64,000 bases of DNA from Halomarina rubra (GCF_023699475.1 NZ_JALXFV010000008.1:534583-598582); one strand, 5' to 3'; counted from the first letter of the stretch, positions 45,374 to 54,762 are shown. The notes: a model not told the origin generated them from the sequence alone. Made by a program: numbers and translations.

Positions 45374-45573
45374 TGGTAAATCTATAGGGGAAACTGCTAT
45401 TTAATTTCACCGTTCGTCCAAATCGCAAAACGTGTCTGTCGTTTATTCAGAGGATTCGACCGGCGGATTACGATTTTCGACAATCTGACGCGATTCGTAC
45501 ATGATTTCGAGACCGTTCGGGACGAATCGTGGCCGATGTCACCGTTCGACAGGGCGGCCTCTCGCGGTCGCCC

Positions 45574-47133
45574 TTACGCTCGGTCGAGATCCGGGAGTTC
45601 GGTGGCGAGGTCGCCCGACCACCGGAGGTCCTCGTCGTACACCACCGGTCGCTCGCGGGCGGCGAGCAGGTCGCGCGTCTCGTCGGGTGACAGCACCGTC
45701 TCCGCGCTCGACCCGCGCACCCGGCGGCAGTTCTCGAACGGGGCGACGAACGCGTCGCCGGCCCGCCCCTCCGCCGGCACCGTGTAGCGGACCTCGAACC
45801 CGCCGTCGTAAGGGGCGACGTGGAGCAACGACGGGTCGGCGTCGGGGGTGAGCGCGTACGTCCCGTCGCCGACGACGGCGTAGTCGGTGCTCATCAACAC
45901 CTGTCGGCGGGCGAGTTGGATGGCGCGTTCGATGCCGAACCCGTGGACGAGCAGGCGGGCGAACGCGGTGCCGACGGCAGCGGCCTGCCGGTCGAGCACC
46001 GTTCGGATGGTGACCGCGCCGGCGACGCTGCCACCCGCGACGAGTTTCTGGCCCTGGTGGTACGAGCCACAGGCGTTGAGGAAGAACGTCCGTGCTCCCG
46101 ACCCCGAGATGCTCTCGCAGTCGAGGCCGCCGTCGGCACACCGCAGTCCCGACACCTCACAGTGACCGATGTAGTGGACGAAGTCGTGGTCGCGTTCGAA
46201 CACCGACGCGAGTTCGTCGGTCGTCAGCGACCGGTAGACGTCGACGGTCGCGGGGAACGACGTCGCGTTCTCGCGGTAGGTTCGGGCGACGGCCTCGTGT
46301 TCCTCGGCCATCGCGTCGTCGTTGAGGACGACGGCGACGTCCAACCGTTCGCTCGGTGTCGCCGCCGCCCGGTGTTCGTACGCCGCCCGCGAGGGGGTGA
46401 ACGCCGACACCGGGACGCCCTCGGCGAGCCACGCGTGGAGGTCCCCCGCGTGGAGTTCCGGGTCGAGGACGTCGACCGACGCCACGTCACCCTCGGGGCG
46501 GCCCGCACGGTAGAAGTCGTCTAGCGAGTGTTTCAACAACCCCTGGGCGTCGATGTCCGAGGACTCCGGGAGGTAGACGAGGCTCATCGCGTCGAGCAGG
46601 TAGGGGAGACAGCGGGCCTCCTCCTCCCCCTGGTCGGCGTACGTCGCGAGGTGCCAGTCGGGTCGTTCGGTGGCGAGCCACTCCCGGTCGCAGTCGAGCA
46701 GACGGGCGACACGCTCGCCCGGCGACGCGTCCGTCAGCGCGTACGGACAGCCACCGACGGCCGACACGAGGTCCGCCCGACAGTCCACCCCCTCGGCGTC
46801 GGCCTCGCGGACGAGCACGTCGAGGAAGAAGACGTCCCTGAGCAGGTCCGCCACCTCGTGTTGGAACGTCGGCAGCGGCGAGAACGTGTGCTCCTCACCG
46901 GGGAGCGACAGTCGCGGGACTGCACCCTCGCCGAGTTCGACGCGAGCGCCGAGGTAGTACGCCAACGGTGCGGCGACGAACAGCGTCGCCCGGTCGGGAG
47001 GCAGTTCGAAGGTGACCTCGGTCTCGGGTCTGGTGGCGACGAGCGAGTCGGGAATCGCCCACTCGCCGTACGCGACCAGCGGCGGTCTCGGGCGACGGTC
47101 GGGGTGAGAACGTTCCGGACCGGTCTCTGTCAT
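45574..47133 (-). CDS. CHAT-domain (caspase-like) protein
   Basis: From the ATG at 47133 the protein has 519 residues. The C-terminal CHAT domain (about 265-420) has a His/Cys dyad: H324 in DFVHYIGHC and C355 in FFLNACGSYHQG, followed by AGAVTIRTVLDRQAAAVGTAF and the ALTPDADPSL region. The N-terminal 260 residues are family-specific (VAYGEWAIPDSLVATRPETEV) with no known fold. CHAT proteases act in regulated proteolysis, sometimes in defence or cell-death circuits. No TPR or Cas partner is adjacent; the neighbours are tbsP and glyA. An extension upstream to 47247 was rejected as non-coding. Confidence 0.85.
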   Translation of the reverse strand: MTETGPERSHPDRRPRPPLVAYGEWAIPDSLVATRPETEVTFELPPDRATLFVAAPLAYYLGARVELGEGAVPRLSLPGEEHTFSPLPTFQHEVADLLRDVFFLDVLVREADAEGVDCRADLVSAVGGCPYALTDASPGERVARLLDCDREWLATERPDWHLATYADQGEEEARCLPYLLDAMSLVYLPESSDIDAQGLLKHSLDDFYRAGRPEGDVASVDVLDPELHAGDLHAWLAEGVPVSAFTPSRAAYEHRAAATPSERLDVAVVLNDDAMAEEHEAVARTYRENATSFPATVDVYRSLTTDELASVFERDHDFVHYIGHCEVSGLRCADGGLDCESISGSGARTFFLNACGSYHQGQKLVAGGSVAGAVTIRTVLDRQAAAVGTAFARLLVHGFGIERAIQLARRQVLMSTDYAVVGDGTYALTPDADPSLLHVAPYDGGFEVRYTVPAEGRAGDAFVAPFENCRRVRGSSAETVLSPDETRDLLAARERPVVYDEDLRWSGDLATELPDLDRA

Positions 47134-47376
47134 CCGGGCACCGGAATATGTCAACGCAGTTGCGAGACCGTGAACGCCGGCCGGGACGGTGACAGTGGGC
47201 GGTGTGGCCCGACGTGTCGGCGAAACGTCACCGGCGCGTTCTCCCATTCAGCATGGCATTCGACGGGAGTCGTAAAGACTTATCGCCACTGGATGAAGTT
47301 CTGGAACGTCTCCGGTCGTGCGGCGGCGACTGCGTGGAGAGGTAGATTATTGGCGTGGGCCACCGCACCACCGGGC

Positions 47377-48624
47377 ATGGACTTCGAACACGTCCGAGCG
47401 ACCGACTCGGCCGTTGCCGACGCGCTGCTCGACGAGCGCGAACGTCAGCGCAACTCCCTGGCGATGATCGCCAGCGAGAACCACGTCAGCCGGGCCGTCC
47501 TCGAAGCGCAGGGGTCGGCACTGACCAACAAGTACGCCGAGGGCTACCCCGGCGAGCGCTACTACGCCGGCTGTGAGTACGCCGACGAGGTCGAGACGCT
47601 CGCCATCGAGCGCGCGAAAGAGCTGTGGGGAGCGGAGCACGTCAACGTCCAGCCACACTCCGGCACACAGGCGAACATGGGCGTCTACCTCGCGATGCTC
47701 GACCCCGGCGACAAGATCCTCTCGCTCGACCTGACCCACGGCGGCCACCTCTCTCACGGCCACCCCGCGAACTTCACGGGTAAGACCTACGAGGTCGAAC
47801 AGTACGAGGTCGACCCCGAGACCGGCTACATCGACTACGACGACCTCCACGAGACCGCCGAGACGTTCGACCCGGACATCGTCGTCTCGGGGTACTCCGC
47901 GTACCCCCGCGCCGTCGACTGGGAGCGCGTCCAGGAGGCCGCCGACGCCGCCGACGCCTACCACCTCGCCGACATCGCGCACATCACCGGGTTGGTCGCC
48001 GCGGGCGTCCACCCCTCGCCCGTCGGAATCGCCGACTTCGTCACCGGGAGTACGCACAAGACCATCCGCGCCGGCCGCGGCGGCATCATCATGACGAGCG
48101 AGGAGCACGCCGACGCCATCGACGCCTCGGTGTTCCCCGGGGCGCAGGGCGGTCCACTCATGCACAACGTCGCGGGCAAGGCCGTCGGGTTCAAGGAGGC
48201 GCTCGAACCGGAGTTCCAGGAGTACGCCCAGCAGGTCGTCGACAACGCGAAGGCGCTCAGCGCACGGTTCCAGGACCACGGCTTCGAGGTCGTCTCCGGC
48301 GGCACCGACACCCACCTCGTGCTCGTCGACCTGCGCGAGTCCCACCCCGACACGACCGGCGGGGAGGCCGAGGACGCACTGGAGGAGGTCGGCATCGTCC
48401 TGAACAAGAACACGGTCCCCGGCGAGACTCGCTCGCCGTTCAACCCGTCGGGCATCCGCGCGGGCACCCCAGCCCTGACGACCCGTGGCTTCGACGAGGA
48501 GGCCTGCGAGCAGGTCGCGGACGTCATCTACCGCGTCGTCGACGACCACGACGACGAGTCCGTGAAAGCGGAGGCCAGCGACGAGGTAGACGCGCTCTGT
48601 GCTGAGTTCCCGCTGTACGAGTAG
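47377..48624 (+). CDS. glyA: Serine hydroxymethyltransferase
   Basis: The 415-residue protein is typical GlyA: MIASENHVSRAVLEAQGS, NVQPHSGTQANMGVYLAML, and the PLP lysine in TGSTHKTIRAGRGGI. It converts serine and a folate (H4F or methanopterin-type) to glycine and the methylene derivative. The start at 47377 (MDFEHVRATDSAVADAL) is the family-expected one; the in-frame sequence to an ATG at 47293 is not conserved-looking. A GATTATTGG element 23-31 bp upstream is the likely TATA box. folD follows 1.2 kb downstream, giving a one-carbon neighbourhood. Confidence 0.96.
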   Translation: MDFEHVRATDSAVADALLDERERQRNSLAMIASENHVSRAVLEAQGSALTNKYAEGYPGERYYAGCEYADEVETLAIERAKELWGAEHVNVQPHSGTQANMGVYLAMLDPGDKILSLDLTHGGHLSHGHPANFTGKTYEVEQYEVDPETGYIDYDDLHETAETFDPDIVVSGYSAYPRAVDWERVQEAADAADAYHLADIAHITGLVAAGVHPSPVGIADFVTGSTHKTIRAGRGGIIMTSEEHADAIDASVFPGAQGGPLMHNVAGKAVGFKEALEPEFQEYAQQVVDNAKALSARFQDHGFEVVSGGTDTHLVLVDLRESHPDTTGGEAEDALEEVGIVLNKNTVPGETRSPFNPSGIRAGTPALTTRGFDEEACEQVADVIYRVVDDHDDESVKAEASDEVDALCAEFPLYE

Positions 48625-48658
48625 TCGGGGACGACCACCGAGTCCCCCGTCTCGCCCC

Positions 48659-49003
48659 TCAGCGTCGCCGTCGGAACTGCATGTCCTGCTGGACGCCGAC
48701 CCATATCTCGACGACCACGACGAGCACCGTCCCTCCGACGAGGAGGACGGGCCAGAGCCACGGGTCGACGAGCGCCAGCACGTCGACCACGCCGAACTCG
48801 TCGCGGCCGACCACCGTCGTCAAATCCTCCTGCTCGAAGACGAGGAGGTACACGCCGACCAGCATCACCAGCCCCGTCAACACCTTCAGCCCGGTCCGAA
48901 TCGGGCGACCGAGCACCCGACGCGTGTGGTAGCGCAGCGACCGCACGAACGGCAGTCCGCCCATCGCCCCCGGTCCCGGTCCCCTCGGAATCCCTCGTCC
49001 CAT
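48659..49003 (-). CDS. Small membrane protein, unknown
   Basis: The start at 49003 (MGRGIPRGPGPGAMGG) gives 114 residues with two hydrophobic segments (LKVLTGLVMLVGVYLLVF and WPVLLVGGTVLVVVVEIW) and a basic end (QDMQFRRRR). It is convergent with glyA. A longer in-frame extension overlaps the lipoprotein gene on the other strand and is rejected. I do not recognise the family. Confidence 0.75.
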   Translation of the reverse strand: MGRGIPRGPGPGAMGGLPFVRSLRYHTRRVLGRPIRTGLKVLTGLVMLVGVYLLVFEQEDLTTVVGRDEFGVVDVLALVDPWLWPVLLVGGTVLVVVVEIWVGVQQDMQFRRRR

Positions 49004-49079
49004 GGTACCGTCTCGCGTTCGGAGGCGATAGTCGTATCTGCCCACTGGAGTTTCCTCGGTGGCGGGCGTAGCCCTCGCC

Positions 49080-49781
49080 ATGACCACGACGCGACGACGA
49101 CTGCTCGCCGGTCTCGGCGGTGCCGCGACGTTCCTCGCCGGCTGTGCCGAGTCGCCGGGGGGTCCGGAGACGACCGACGGGGCGGACACGACCGACGGGA
49201 CGGCCACCACCGACGGAACCGACACCACCGACGGGACGGCCACCACCGACGGAACCGACACCACCGACGGGACGACCCCGACGACCGGTGCGGAGGGGAC
49301 GCTCCGAGCGACGAGCGACCCCGTCGACGGGCCGACCGTCACGGCCGAGTCCTCGGGTACGACGGCGGGGAACGGGACGACCGGCTCCTCGACGACCGCA
49401 GCGAGCGGTGACCTCGACCTCCGGGAGGCGAACGTCACCGCCGTCGCGGTCGAACCGGCCGACGGAGGGAGCTACGAGTTCTCGGTCACCCTCTACCACG
49501 ACGACGACGGCGAGGACGGCTACGCGAACTGGTGGCAGGTCGAGACGCTCGACGGCGAACAGTTGGGCCGTCGCGAGCTGCTCCACGCCCACGGCACCCA
49601 GGAGTTCACGCGTTCGGCGACCGTCGAGGTGCCCGCGGGTGGCTGTGTCGTCGTCCGGGGCCACGACCAGACCCACGGCTACGGCGGGCAGGCGATGGTC
49701 GTGACCGTCGAGACGGGGGCGACGCGGGCGGTGCGACAGGGGCCGGAGCGACAGTCCCTTCGGGGCGATCCGTGCCCCTGA
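49080..49781 (+). CDS. Tat-exported lipoprotein with Thr/Asp/Gly repeat linker
   Basis: The 233-residue protein has a twin-arginine lipoprotein signal (TTTRRRLLAGLGGAATFLAGC). A repetitive linker follows (TTDGT-type units, about residues 30-65) encoded by a 36-bp repeat, then a folded C-terminal domain (about 115-233: NVTAVAVEPADGGSYEFSVTL and HAHGTQEFTRSATVEVPAG). This domain has histidine-containing loops but no recognised family. It is probably tethered outside the cell with the linker as spacer. Confidence 0.8.
   Translation: MTTTRRRLLAGLGGAATFLAGCAESPGGPETTDGADTTDGTATTDGTDTTDGTATTDGTDTTDGTTPTTGAEGTLRATSDPVDGPTVTAESSGTTAGNGTTGSSTTAASGDLDLREANVTAVAVEPADGGSYEFSVTLYHDDDGEDGYANWWQVETLDGEQLGRRELLHAHGTQEFTRSATVEVPAGGCVVVRGHDQTHGYGGQAMVVTVETGATRAVRQGPERQSLRGDPCP
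49191..49274. repeat. 36-bp in-frame tandem repeat in the lipoprotein linker
   Basis: Two identical 36-bp units lie at 49191-49226 and 49227-49262, followed by 12 bp of a third. They encode TDGTATTDGTDT-type residues. Length 36 keeps the frame. Such units can expand or contract by slippage. Confidence 0.85.
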
Positions 49782-49873
49782 CACCACCACGTTCGTGCAC
49801 ACAACCGACGTTCAAGAAGTGAAAGTGCGCACGGACCCGAGCGTTGAAGGTCCCGGCCGACGGCCTCTCTGGT

Positions 49874-50767
49874 ATGACCGAGATCATCGACGGGAACGCC
49901 GTCGCCGCCGACGTTCGTGACGGTCTCGCCGACGCCATCGAGACGCTCACGGACGCGGGTCACAAACCCGGTCTCGCGACCGTCCTGATGAGCGAGGACC
50001 CGGCCAGTGAGACCTATGTCTCGATGAAACAGCGCGACTGCGCCGAGGTGGGCATCGAGAGCCACCACGTCGAGATCGACCCCGACGCGCCGGCCGAAGA
50101 GCTGTACGACACCGTCGACGACCTGAACGCCGACGACGCGGTGAACGGTATCCTCGTCCAGATGCCCGTGCCGGACCACGTCGACACGCGCCGTGTGCTG
50201 CGCTCGGTCGACCCCCGAAAGGACGTCGACGGGTTCCACCCCGAGAACGTCGGCCGGATGGTCGCGGGCCACCCGCGGTTCAAACCCTGCACCCCACACG
50301 GCATCCAGAAGCTCCTGGAGGCGTACGACGTGGAGACCGAGGGCGCGGAGGCCGTCGTCGTCGGCCGCTCGAACATCGTCGGCAAGCCGATGACGAACCT
50401 GCTCATCCAGAAGGCACCGCTCGGGAACGCGACGACTACCGTCTGTCACTCCCGAACGAAGGACCTCGCCGCCCACACCCGCGCCGCCGACATCGTCATC
50501 GCGGCGGCCGGCGCGCCCGAACTTGTCACCGGCGACATGCTCGGCGACGGGGCGACGGTCGTCGACGTCGGCGTCAACCGCGTCGATGCGGACACCGAGA
50601 AGGGGTACGAACTCGTCGGCGACGTCGAGTACGAGAGCGCCGAGGAGGTCGCCGGAGCCATCACGCCCGTCCCCGGCGGCGTCGGGCCGATGACCCGTGC
50701 GATGTTGCTGTGGAACACGGTGAAGGCGGCCAGCGAGCAGAGCGGCGTCGACGTCGACCTGCCGTGA
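49874..50767 (+). CDS. folD: Methylenetetrahydrofolate dehydrogenase / methenyltetrahydrofolate cyclohydrolase
   Basis: The 297-residue protein shows FolD signatures: SETYVSMKQRDCAEVGIES (with the catalytic lysine), GILVQMPVPDH, VVGRSNIVGKPMTNLL and PVPGGVGPMTRAML. It interconverts methylene-, methenyl- and formyl-H4folate with NADP. The stop overlaps the NUDIX gene start (GTGA), so the two are translationally coupled. It lies close to glyA, matching the shared one-carbon pathway. Confidence 0.96.
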   Translation: MTEIIDGNAVAADVRDGLADAIETLTDAGHKPGLATVLMSEDPASETYVSMKQRDCAEVGIESHHVEIDPDAPAEELYDTVDDLNADDAVNGILVQMPVPDHVDTRRVLRSVDPRKDVDGFHPENVGRMVAGHPRFKPCTPHGIQKLLEAYDVETEGAEAVVVGRSNIVGKPMTNLLIQKAPLGNATTTVCHSRTKDLAAHTRAADIVIAAAGAPELVTGDMLGDGATVVDVGVNRVDADTEKGYELVGDVEYESAEEVAGAITPVPGGVGPMTRAMLLWNTVKAASEQSGVDVDLP

Positions 50768-51330
50768 GCGGCGACGAGGCGGGTCGAAAACGGGACGCGG
50801 AGGCGGAGGTGCGCGACGACCGGACTCTCTCGCCGGACGTACTCACCGCACGATACGAGGGCGTCAAGCGGCGCTCGAACCGTATCGAACTCCCGTCCAC
50901 CCAGTGGGAGGGCCTCGTCACCGACGAGGGTCGGTGGGGCGTCGGTGCGCTCGTGCGTCGCGACGGCGCGGCGCTGCTCGTCCGGGAGGACTCGAAGGAC
51001 AGCGAGTGGGTGCTCCCCGGCGGGAAACTCGAAGTCGGCGAGTCCCACGCCGAGGGAGCGCTCCGCGAGGTCCGCGAGGAGACGGGTATCGATGTCGAGA
51101 TAGACGGCCTGCTCGCCGTCTCCGAGCAGACGTTCGTCGACGCCGCGGACGGTCGCGAGTTCGACTACTTCTTCGCGACGTTCGGCGCGTCGCCCGTCGC
51201 GGCGGGTCACCCCGTCCCCGACGACGACCCCGGCCTGCCGGAGGAGACCATCGCCGAGGTCCGGTGGCACGACACGGCCCCAGAAGACGTACTCGATCGC
51301 GACCAGTTGGTCGACCTGATGGGCTGGTAG
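50764..51330 (+). CDS. NUDIX hydrolase
   Basis: The 188-residue protein starts at a GTG (50764) that overlaps the folD stop. The NUDIX box is complete: GGKLEVGESHAEGALREVREETGI, matching GX5EX7REUXEEXGU. It hydrolyses a nucleoside diphosphate linked to another moiety. Coupling with folD suggests an oxidised-nucleotide or folate-pathway housekeeping role, but the substrate is not shown by sequence. Acidic residues flank the domain. Confidence 0.92.
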   Translation: MSGDEAGRKRDAEAEVRDDRTLSPDVLTARYEGVKRRSNRIELPSTQWEGLVTDEGRWGVGALVRRDGAALLVREDSKDSEWVLPGGKLEVGESHAEGALREVREETGIDVEIDGLLAVSEQTFVDAADGREFDYFFATFGASPVAAGHPVPDDDPGLPEETIAEVRWHDTAPEDVLDRDQLVDLMGW

Positions 51331-51353
51331 CGACCTCCTCCCGCGCGGCGTGG

Positions 51354-52028
51354 CTACTGGTTCGACGTGGTCGGGAGCTTCGGGATGAGCCACGAGAGGA
51401 AGGCGTCAGACGAGCGCGTCTGCAGCCAGACGGTGCCCTCGCCGGTGAACTCCGCGACCAGTCCCTCGCCGCTGGCGAGCGTGGACTTCAGCCCGCCGAC
51501 CCGGCGGACGGTGAAGTCGACGCTCTCCTCGAAGGCGACGATGTGGCCCGTGTCGACGACGAACGGGTCGCCCGAGCGGACCTCGACGGGGCGGATGGCC
51601 CCGTAGCTCGACATGAACAGCGGGCCGACGCCGGTACAGCGCAGCAAGAACAGCCCCTCACTCCCGAAGAACGTCCGTGCACCGCCGAACTCGGTGTCGA
51701 CGTCGATGTCGGGTGTCGCGGCTATGTACGACCCCGACTGGACGTAGACGGTGCCGTCGACGGCGTGATGTTCGACGTCGCCCGCCAGCGGCGGTGCGAA
51801 CGACACCTCGCCGGCGCGCTCGGCGGTGAACGTGTTCTGGAAGAAGCTCTCCCCGCCCATCACGCTCCGCCGGATGGAACTCAGGAACCCGCCCGTCGCG
51901 TTCGTCTCCATCTCGATGCCGGCGGTGTGGCTCACCATCGCGCCCGACTCGGCGCGGATGCGTTCGCCGGCGTCGAGCGAGACGGTCAACAGCGAGTCCG
52001 AGGGCCGGTGGTCGATGTGGTACTCCAT
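51354..52028 (-). CDS. AIM24/TIGR00266 family protein
   Basis: The 224-residue protein is almost entirely beta-strand: EYHIDHRPSDSLLTVSLDAGE, SGAMVSHTAGIEMET, GGFLSSIRRSVMGGESFFQNTF and EGLFLLRCTGVGPLF. These are the features of the AIM24 (tryptophan RNA-binding attenuator-like fold) family. Its function is unclear; it is widespread in bacteria and archaea. It is convergent with the NUDIX gene and lies 80 bp from the DUF7117 stop on the same strand. Confidence 0.92.
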   Translation of the reverse strand: MEYHIDHRPSDSLLTVSLDAGERIRAESGAMVSHTAGIEMETNATGGFLSSIRRSVMGGESFFQNTFTAERAGEVSFAPPLAGDVEHHAVDGTVYVQSGSYIAATPDIDVDTEFGGARTFFGSEGLFLLRCTGVGPLFMSSYGAIRPVEVRSGDPFVVDTGHIVAFEESVDFTVRRVGGLKSTLASGEGLVAEFTGEGTVWLQTRSSDAFLSWLIPKLPTTSNQ

Positions 52029-52108
52029 AGCCGGAGATGCAAACGTGACTGCATAACGGCTGCTGGCGTTCGGCGTGACAGTCCGCCGCTGGAGCGTGTT
52101 CCCGACGG

Positions 52109-52816
52109 TCAGTCGATCTCGTCGAGGCGTCCCGTCGCCGTCGCGAGCCTGGTCTCGTCGCCGTCGCGGAGGTACTCGCCGACGTCCTGGGCCGCGCGCG
52201 CCAGTCGCTCGCTGTCGGCGGGCGACACCGCGCCGTCGAGCGCTTCGACGCGTCGAACGTGTTCGTCGAGCGTCTGGAGGACGCGACTCGCCGCCGGGTC
52301 GGGGTGGTCGTCGAGCCAGGTTCGGAGGTCGCTGCGGTAGTCGGCGACGGCCGATGCGTAGGCGAGTGCTCGCGGTTCGCGCAGCGAGTCGGGGACCTCG
52401 GCGGGGCCGGGTCGGTCGTCGAGGTCCGCGCCGCGCAACAGCGAGAGCAGGTACAGTTCCTCGGCGTCACCGACGCGCATCGTTCGGTCGAGCGTGGCGG
52501 CGACGGCGGCGAGTTCGGCGGCGGCGAGGAACGTCTCGGAGAGCGGTTGGAGGTCGCCGCCGTCGATGAACCCCGACCGACGGACGAACTCGCGACACTG
52601 CTCGGCGGCCTCGGTCGCCGCGACCAGCACGCCCTCGTCGACGCGGTTGCGGGCGGCCGTCAGGTCGAGCGTCATCGGGTCGGCGGTGTGTTCGGTCCGC
52701 TCGTCGACGCCCGTCGACCTGAGACTCCCGCAGTCCGGACAGGCGACCTCGCCGGTGTCGTAGTACGACCAGCGGTGCCCACAGTCCGTACACTCGCGCC
52801 GGCCACGGATCTTCAT
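52109..52816 (-). CDS. DUF7117-type protein with N-terminal zinc ribbon
   Basis: The start at 52816 (MKIRGRRECTDCGHRWSYYD) gives 235 residues. The first 35 residues form a zinc ribbon (CTDCGHRW and CPDCGS, two CxxC knuckles), and a helical C-terminal domain follows. I know the combination from haloarchaeal proteins (DUF7117, from memory); a nucleic-acid- or protein-binding role is only suggested by the ribbon. An upstream in-frame start exists but would precede the ribbon by 9 residues. Confidence 0.78.
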   Translation of the reverse strand: MKIRGRRECTDCGHRWSYYDTGEVACPDCGSLRSTGVDERTEHTADPMTLDLTAARNRVDEGVLVAATEAAEQCREFVRRSGFIDGGDLQPLSETFLAAAELAAVAATLDRTMRVGDAEELYLLSLLRGADLDDRPGPAEVPDSLREPRALAYASAVADYRSDLRTWLDDHPDPAASRVLQTLDEHVRRVEALDGAVSPADSERLARAAQDVGEYLRDGDETRLATATGRLDEID

Positions 52817-52975
52817 GCGCGTTCCTGGGGACCGCGTCGGCAAAAACGGTCGGTGATGCGCCCGACACGGACGGGGTGGTCTGCCAGTGAGGCAGTCGAC
52901 CAGTGGGGCGGTGCGACAGGTCGACCTGTCCGACCGGGTGGGTTTATCGTCGTGGGGTCACTGGTCTGTGCTGTA

Positions 52976-53603
52976 ATGGCTCACGTAGGCCTCACCGAGG
53001 CAGCCGAGGATAGAGGAAGTCGCCGCGAGGCGGCTGGTCGAGAAATTCTCCGACTCGGATAGTCCGCTGCCACCGTACACGCTCAGTAGCAGTCCAGTCT
53101 CCGATTCCACAGACACCACCCACGCCAGCGACGCCACTCCCGCGAGCGCGGCGGCCGACGCCCGCGGCGGGGATGACGACCGCGAGGGCCCTCCCGACAC
53201 GGTCGACGTCCGCGTCGACGGTCTCGACGTGACGCTCGCGCTCGGCGACGACCGGCACGTCCTCTCACACGAGGCCGCCCGTCGGTTGCGCGGCGCGCTC
53301 GACGACGCGCTCTACCGGGTCCACGAGTTCACCCACACCACCGGCGAGCATCGCCCCGACGGGAGCTACGTCGTCGCGCGACGGCGCGCGTCCTCGGCCG
53401 GCCACCGCAAGGTGTTCGCAGACGCCGACGCCGTCCGGCGGTGTTACGACGAACTCCCCGAGGCGTTCACCGCCGAGGACGTGACGTGTGCGTCGGGCGG
53501 CCGACGCCACATGCTCGTCTGGCACTTCGCCGAGCACCCGGGGTACGACTGCGAGATAGTGTCGAGACAGCCCCTGACCGCGCGGAAAGGCGAGGAGGGG
53601 TGA
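52976..53603 (+). pseudogene. Conserved protein gene with an apparent +1 frameshift near its start
   Basis: The ATG at 52976 opens MAHVGLTEAAED, then the frame would stop at 53060. The adjacent frame is open from 52989 to the TGA at 53603 and encodes EEVAARRLVEKFSDSDSPLP and further. Skipping one base at 53012 joins both into MAHVGLTEAAED-EEVAARRLVEKF. The C-terminal part (LGDDRHVLSHEAARRLRGAL, RASSAGHRKVFADADAV) looks like a real conserved protein. No ATG or GTG exists in that frame before 53229. Either the first part is broken (frameshift or sequence error) or translation begins at GTG 53229, giving 124 residues. Confidence 0.55.
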
Positions 53604-53716
53604 CCGGGTAGCGACGCGCTCGACTGCCCGCCGTATCGCCGCCCGCCGTATCACCCTTCGGCGAACGAACTGCCGCCACCGCCGGCGCTTTTGTCGGTGG
53701 CGGCCGTCGCGAGACC

Positions 53717-54676
53717 ATGCAGCCACGGCCCAGCACGTTCTCCATCGTCGCTCGTGACCCCGAGACCGACGCCGTCGGCGTCGCCGTCCAGTCGAAGTTC
53801 GTCGGCGTGGGCGCGGTCGTCCCGTTCGTCGCCGCCGACGCGGGGGCCATCGCCACCCAGAGCTACGCCAACGTCGCGTACGGTCCCGACGGTCTGGACC
53901 TCCTGCGCGAAGGGCGGAGCGCCAGCGAGGTCGTCGAGGAGCTGACCGACAGCGACGAGGAGGCGGCGTCCCGGCAGGTCGGCGTCGTCGGCACCGACGG
54001 CTCCGTCGCGGCGTTCACCGGTGCCGAGTGTTTCGACCACGCGGACGACCGCCACGGCGAGCACTACACCGTCCAGGGGAACATCCTGGAGAACGCCGAG
54101 ACGCTCGACGCGATGGCCGAGACGTTCGAGGAGAGCGAGGGCGGCTTGCCAGAGCGCCTCATCGCCGCGCTCCACGCCGGCAACGACGCGGGCGGGGACA
54201 AACGCGGTGAACAGTCCGCGGCGCTGTACGTCGCCAAACCCGAGGGTGGCTACGACGGTGGCAACGACCGCTGGGTCGACGTGCGCGTCGACGACCACGA
54301 ACACCCCATCGACGAACTCGAACGGGTGTTCAAGATATACGACGTGACGCTGCTCGCCCGCGAGGAACCCGAGGAGACGCGCGAGCTGTCCGGCGAACGA
54401 GCGACGCAGGTCCAGGCCGCCCTCGCCGCGTTGGGCTTCCTCGACGCCGAGACGGAGACGACCGACGGGACGTTCGACGACACCGCCCGCGACGCCCTGG
54501 AGGACTTCCGCGGGATGAACAACTTCGAGAACCACTCGCTGGTCGTGCTCGAGGACGCACTCTCCCGAGGGTGGGACGAGGCAGACGGGGAGGCGGTCCC
54601 GACCGACGCCCGTACCGCCGAGGACCGTCTCGTCGACGCCATCTGGCACGGTCTCTCTCGGCTGGACCGGGTCTGA
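53717..54676 (+). CDS. DUF1028 family protein with peptidoglycan-binding-like C-terminus
   Basis: The 319-residue protein begins MQPRPSTFSIVARDPETDAVGVAVQS, the Ntn-hydrolase-like DUF1028 fold (about 1-215), with QSYANVAYGPDGLDLLREG and QGNILENAETLDAMAETF. The C-terminal part (about 225-319: VQAALAALGFLDAETETTDG, DDTARDALEDFRGMNNFE) resembles a PG_binding_1 helical repeat, as in many DUF1028 proteins. The reaction is not known. The start follows a short AT-free spacer without a strong TATA box. Confidence 0.9.
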   Translation: MQPRPSTFSIVARDPETDAVGVAVQSKFVGVGAVVPFVAADAGAIATQSYANVAYGPDGLDLLREGRSASEVVEELTDSDEEAASRQVGVVGTDGSVAAFTGAECFDHADDRHGEHYTVQGNILENAETLDAMAETFEESEGGLPERLIAALHAGNDAGGDKRGEQSAALYVAKPEGGYDGGNDRWVDVRVDDHEHPIDELERVFKIYDVTLLAREEPEETRELSGERATQVQAALAALGFLDAETETTDGTFDDTARDALEDFRGMNNFENHSLVVLEDALSRGWDEADGEAVPTDARTAEDRLVDAIWHGLSRLDRV

Positions 54677-54762
54677 GCGCGCGACCGTGGTTCCCCCGAC
54701 TCCCACGACTGCGCGCCACGCCGGGCCACGGACCTTTGGTGACGCGGACCCAACCCGAGGAC

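Noticed and set aside
47293-47376. Upstream in-frame ATG extension of glyA
   Set aside because: The extra 28 residues (MKFWNVSGRAAATAWRGR…) precede the TATA-like element and do not resemble GlyA.
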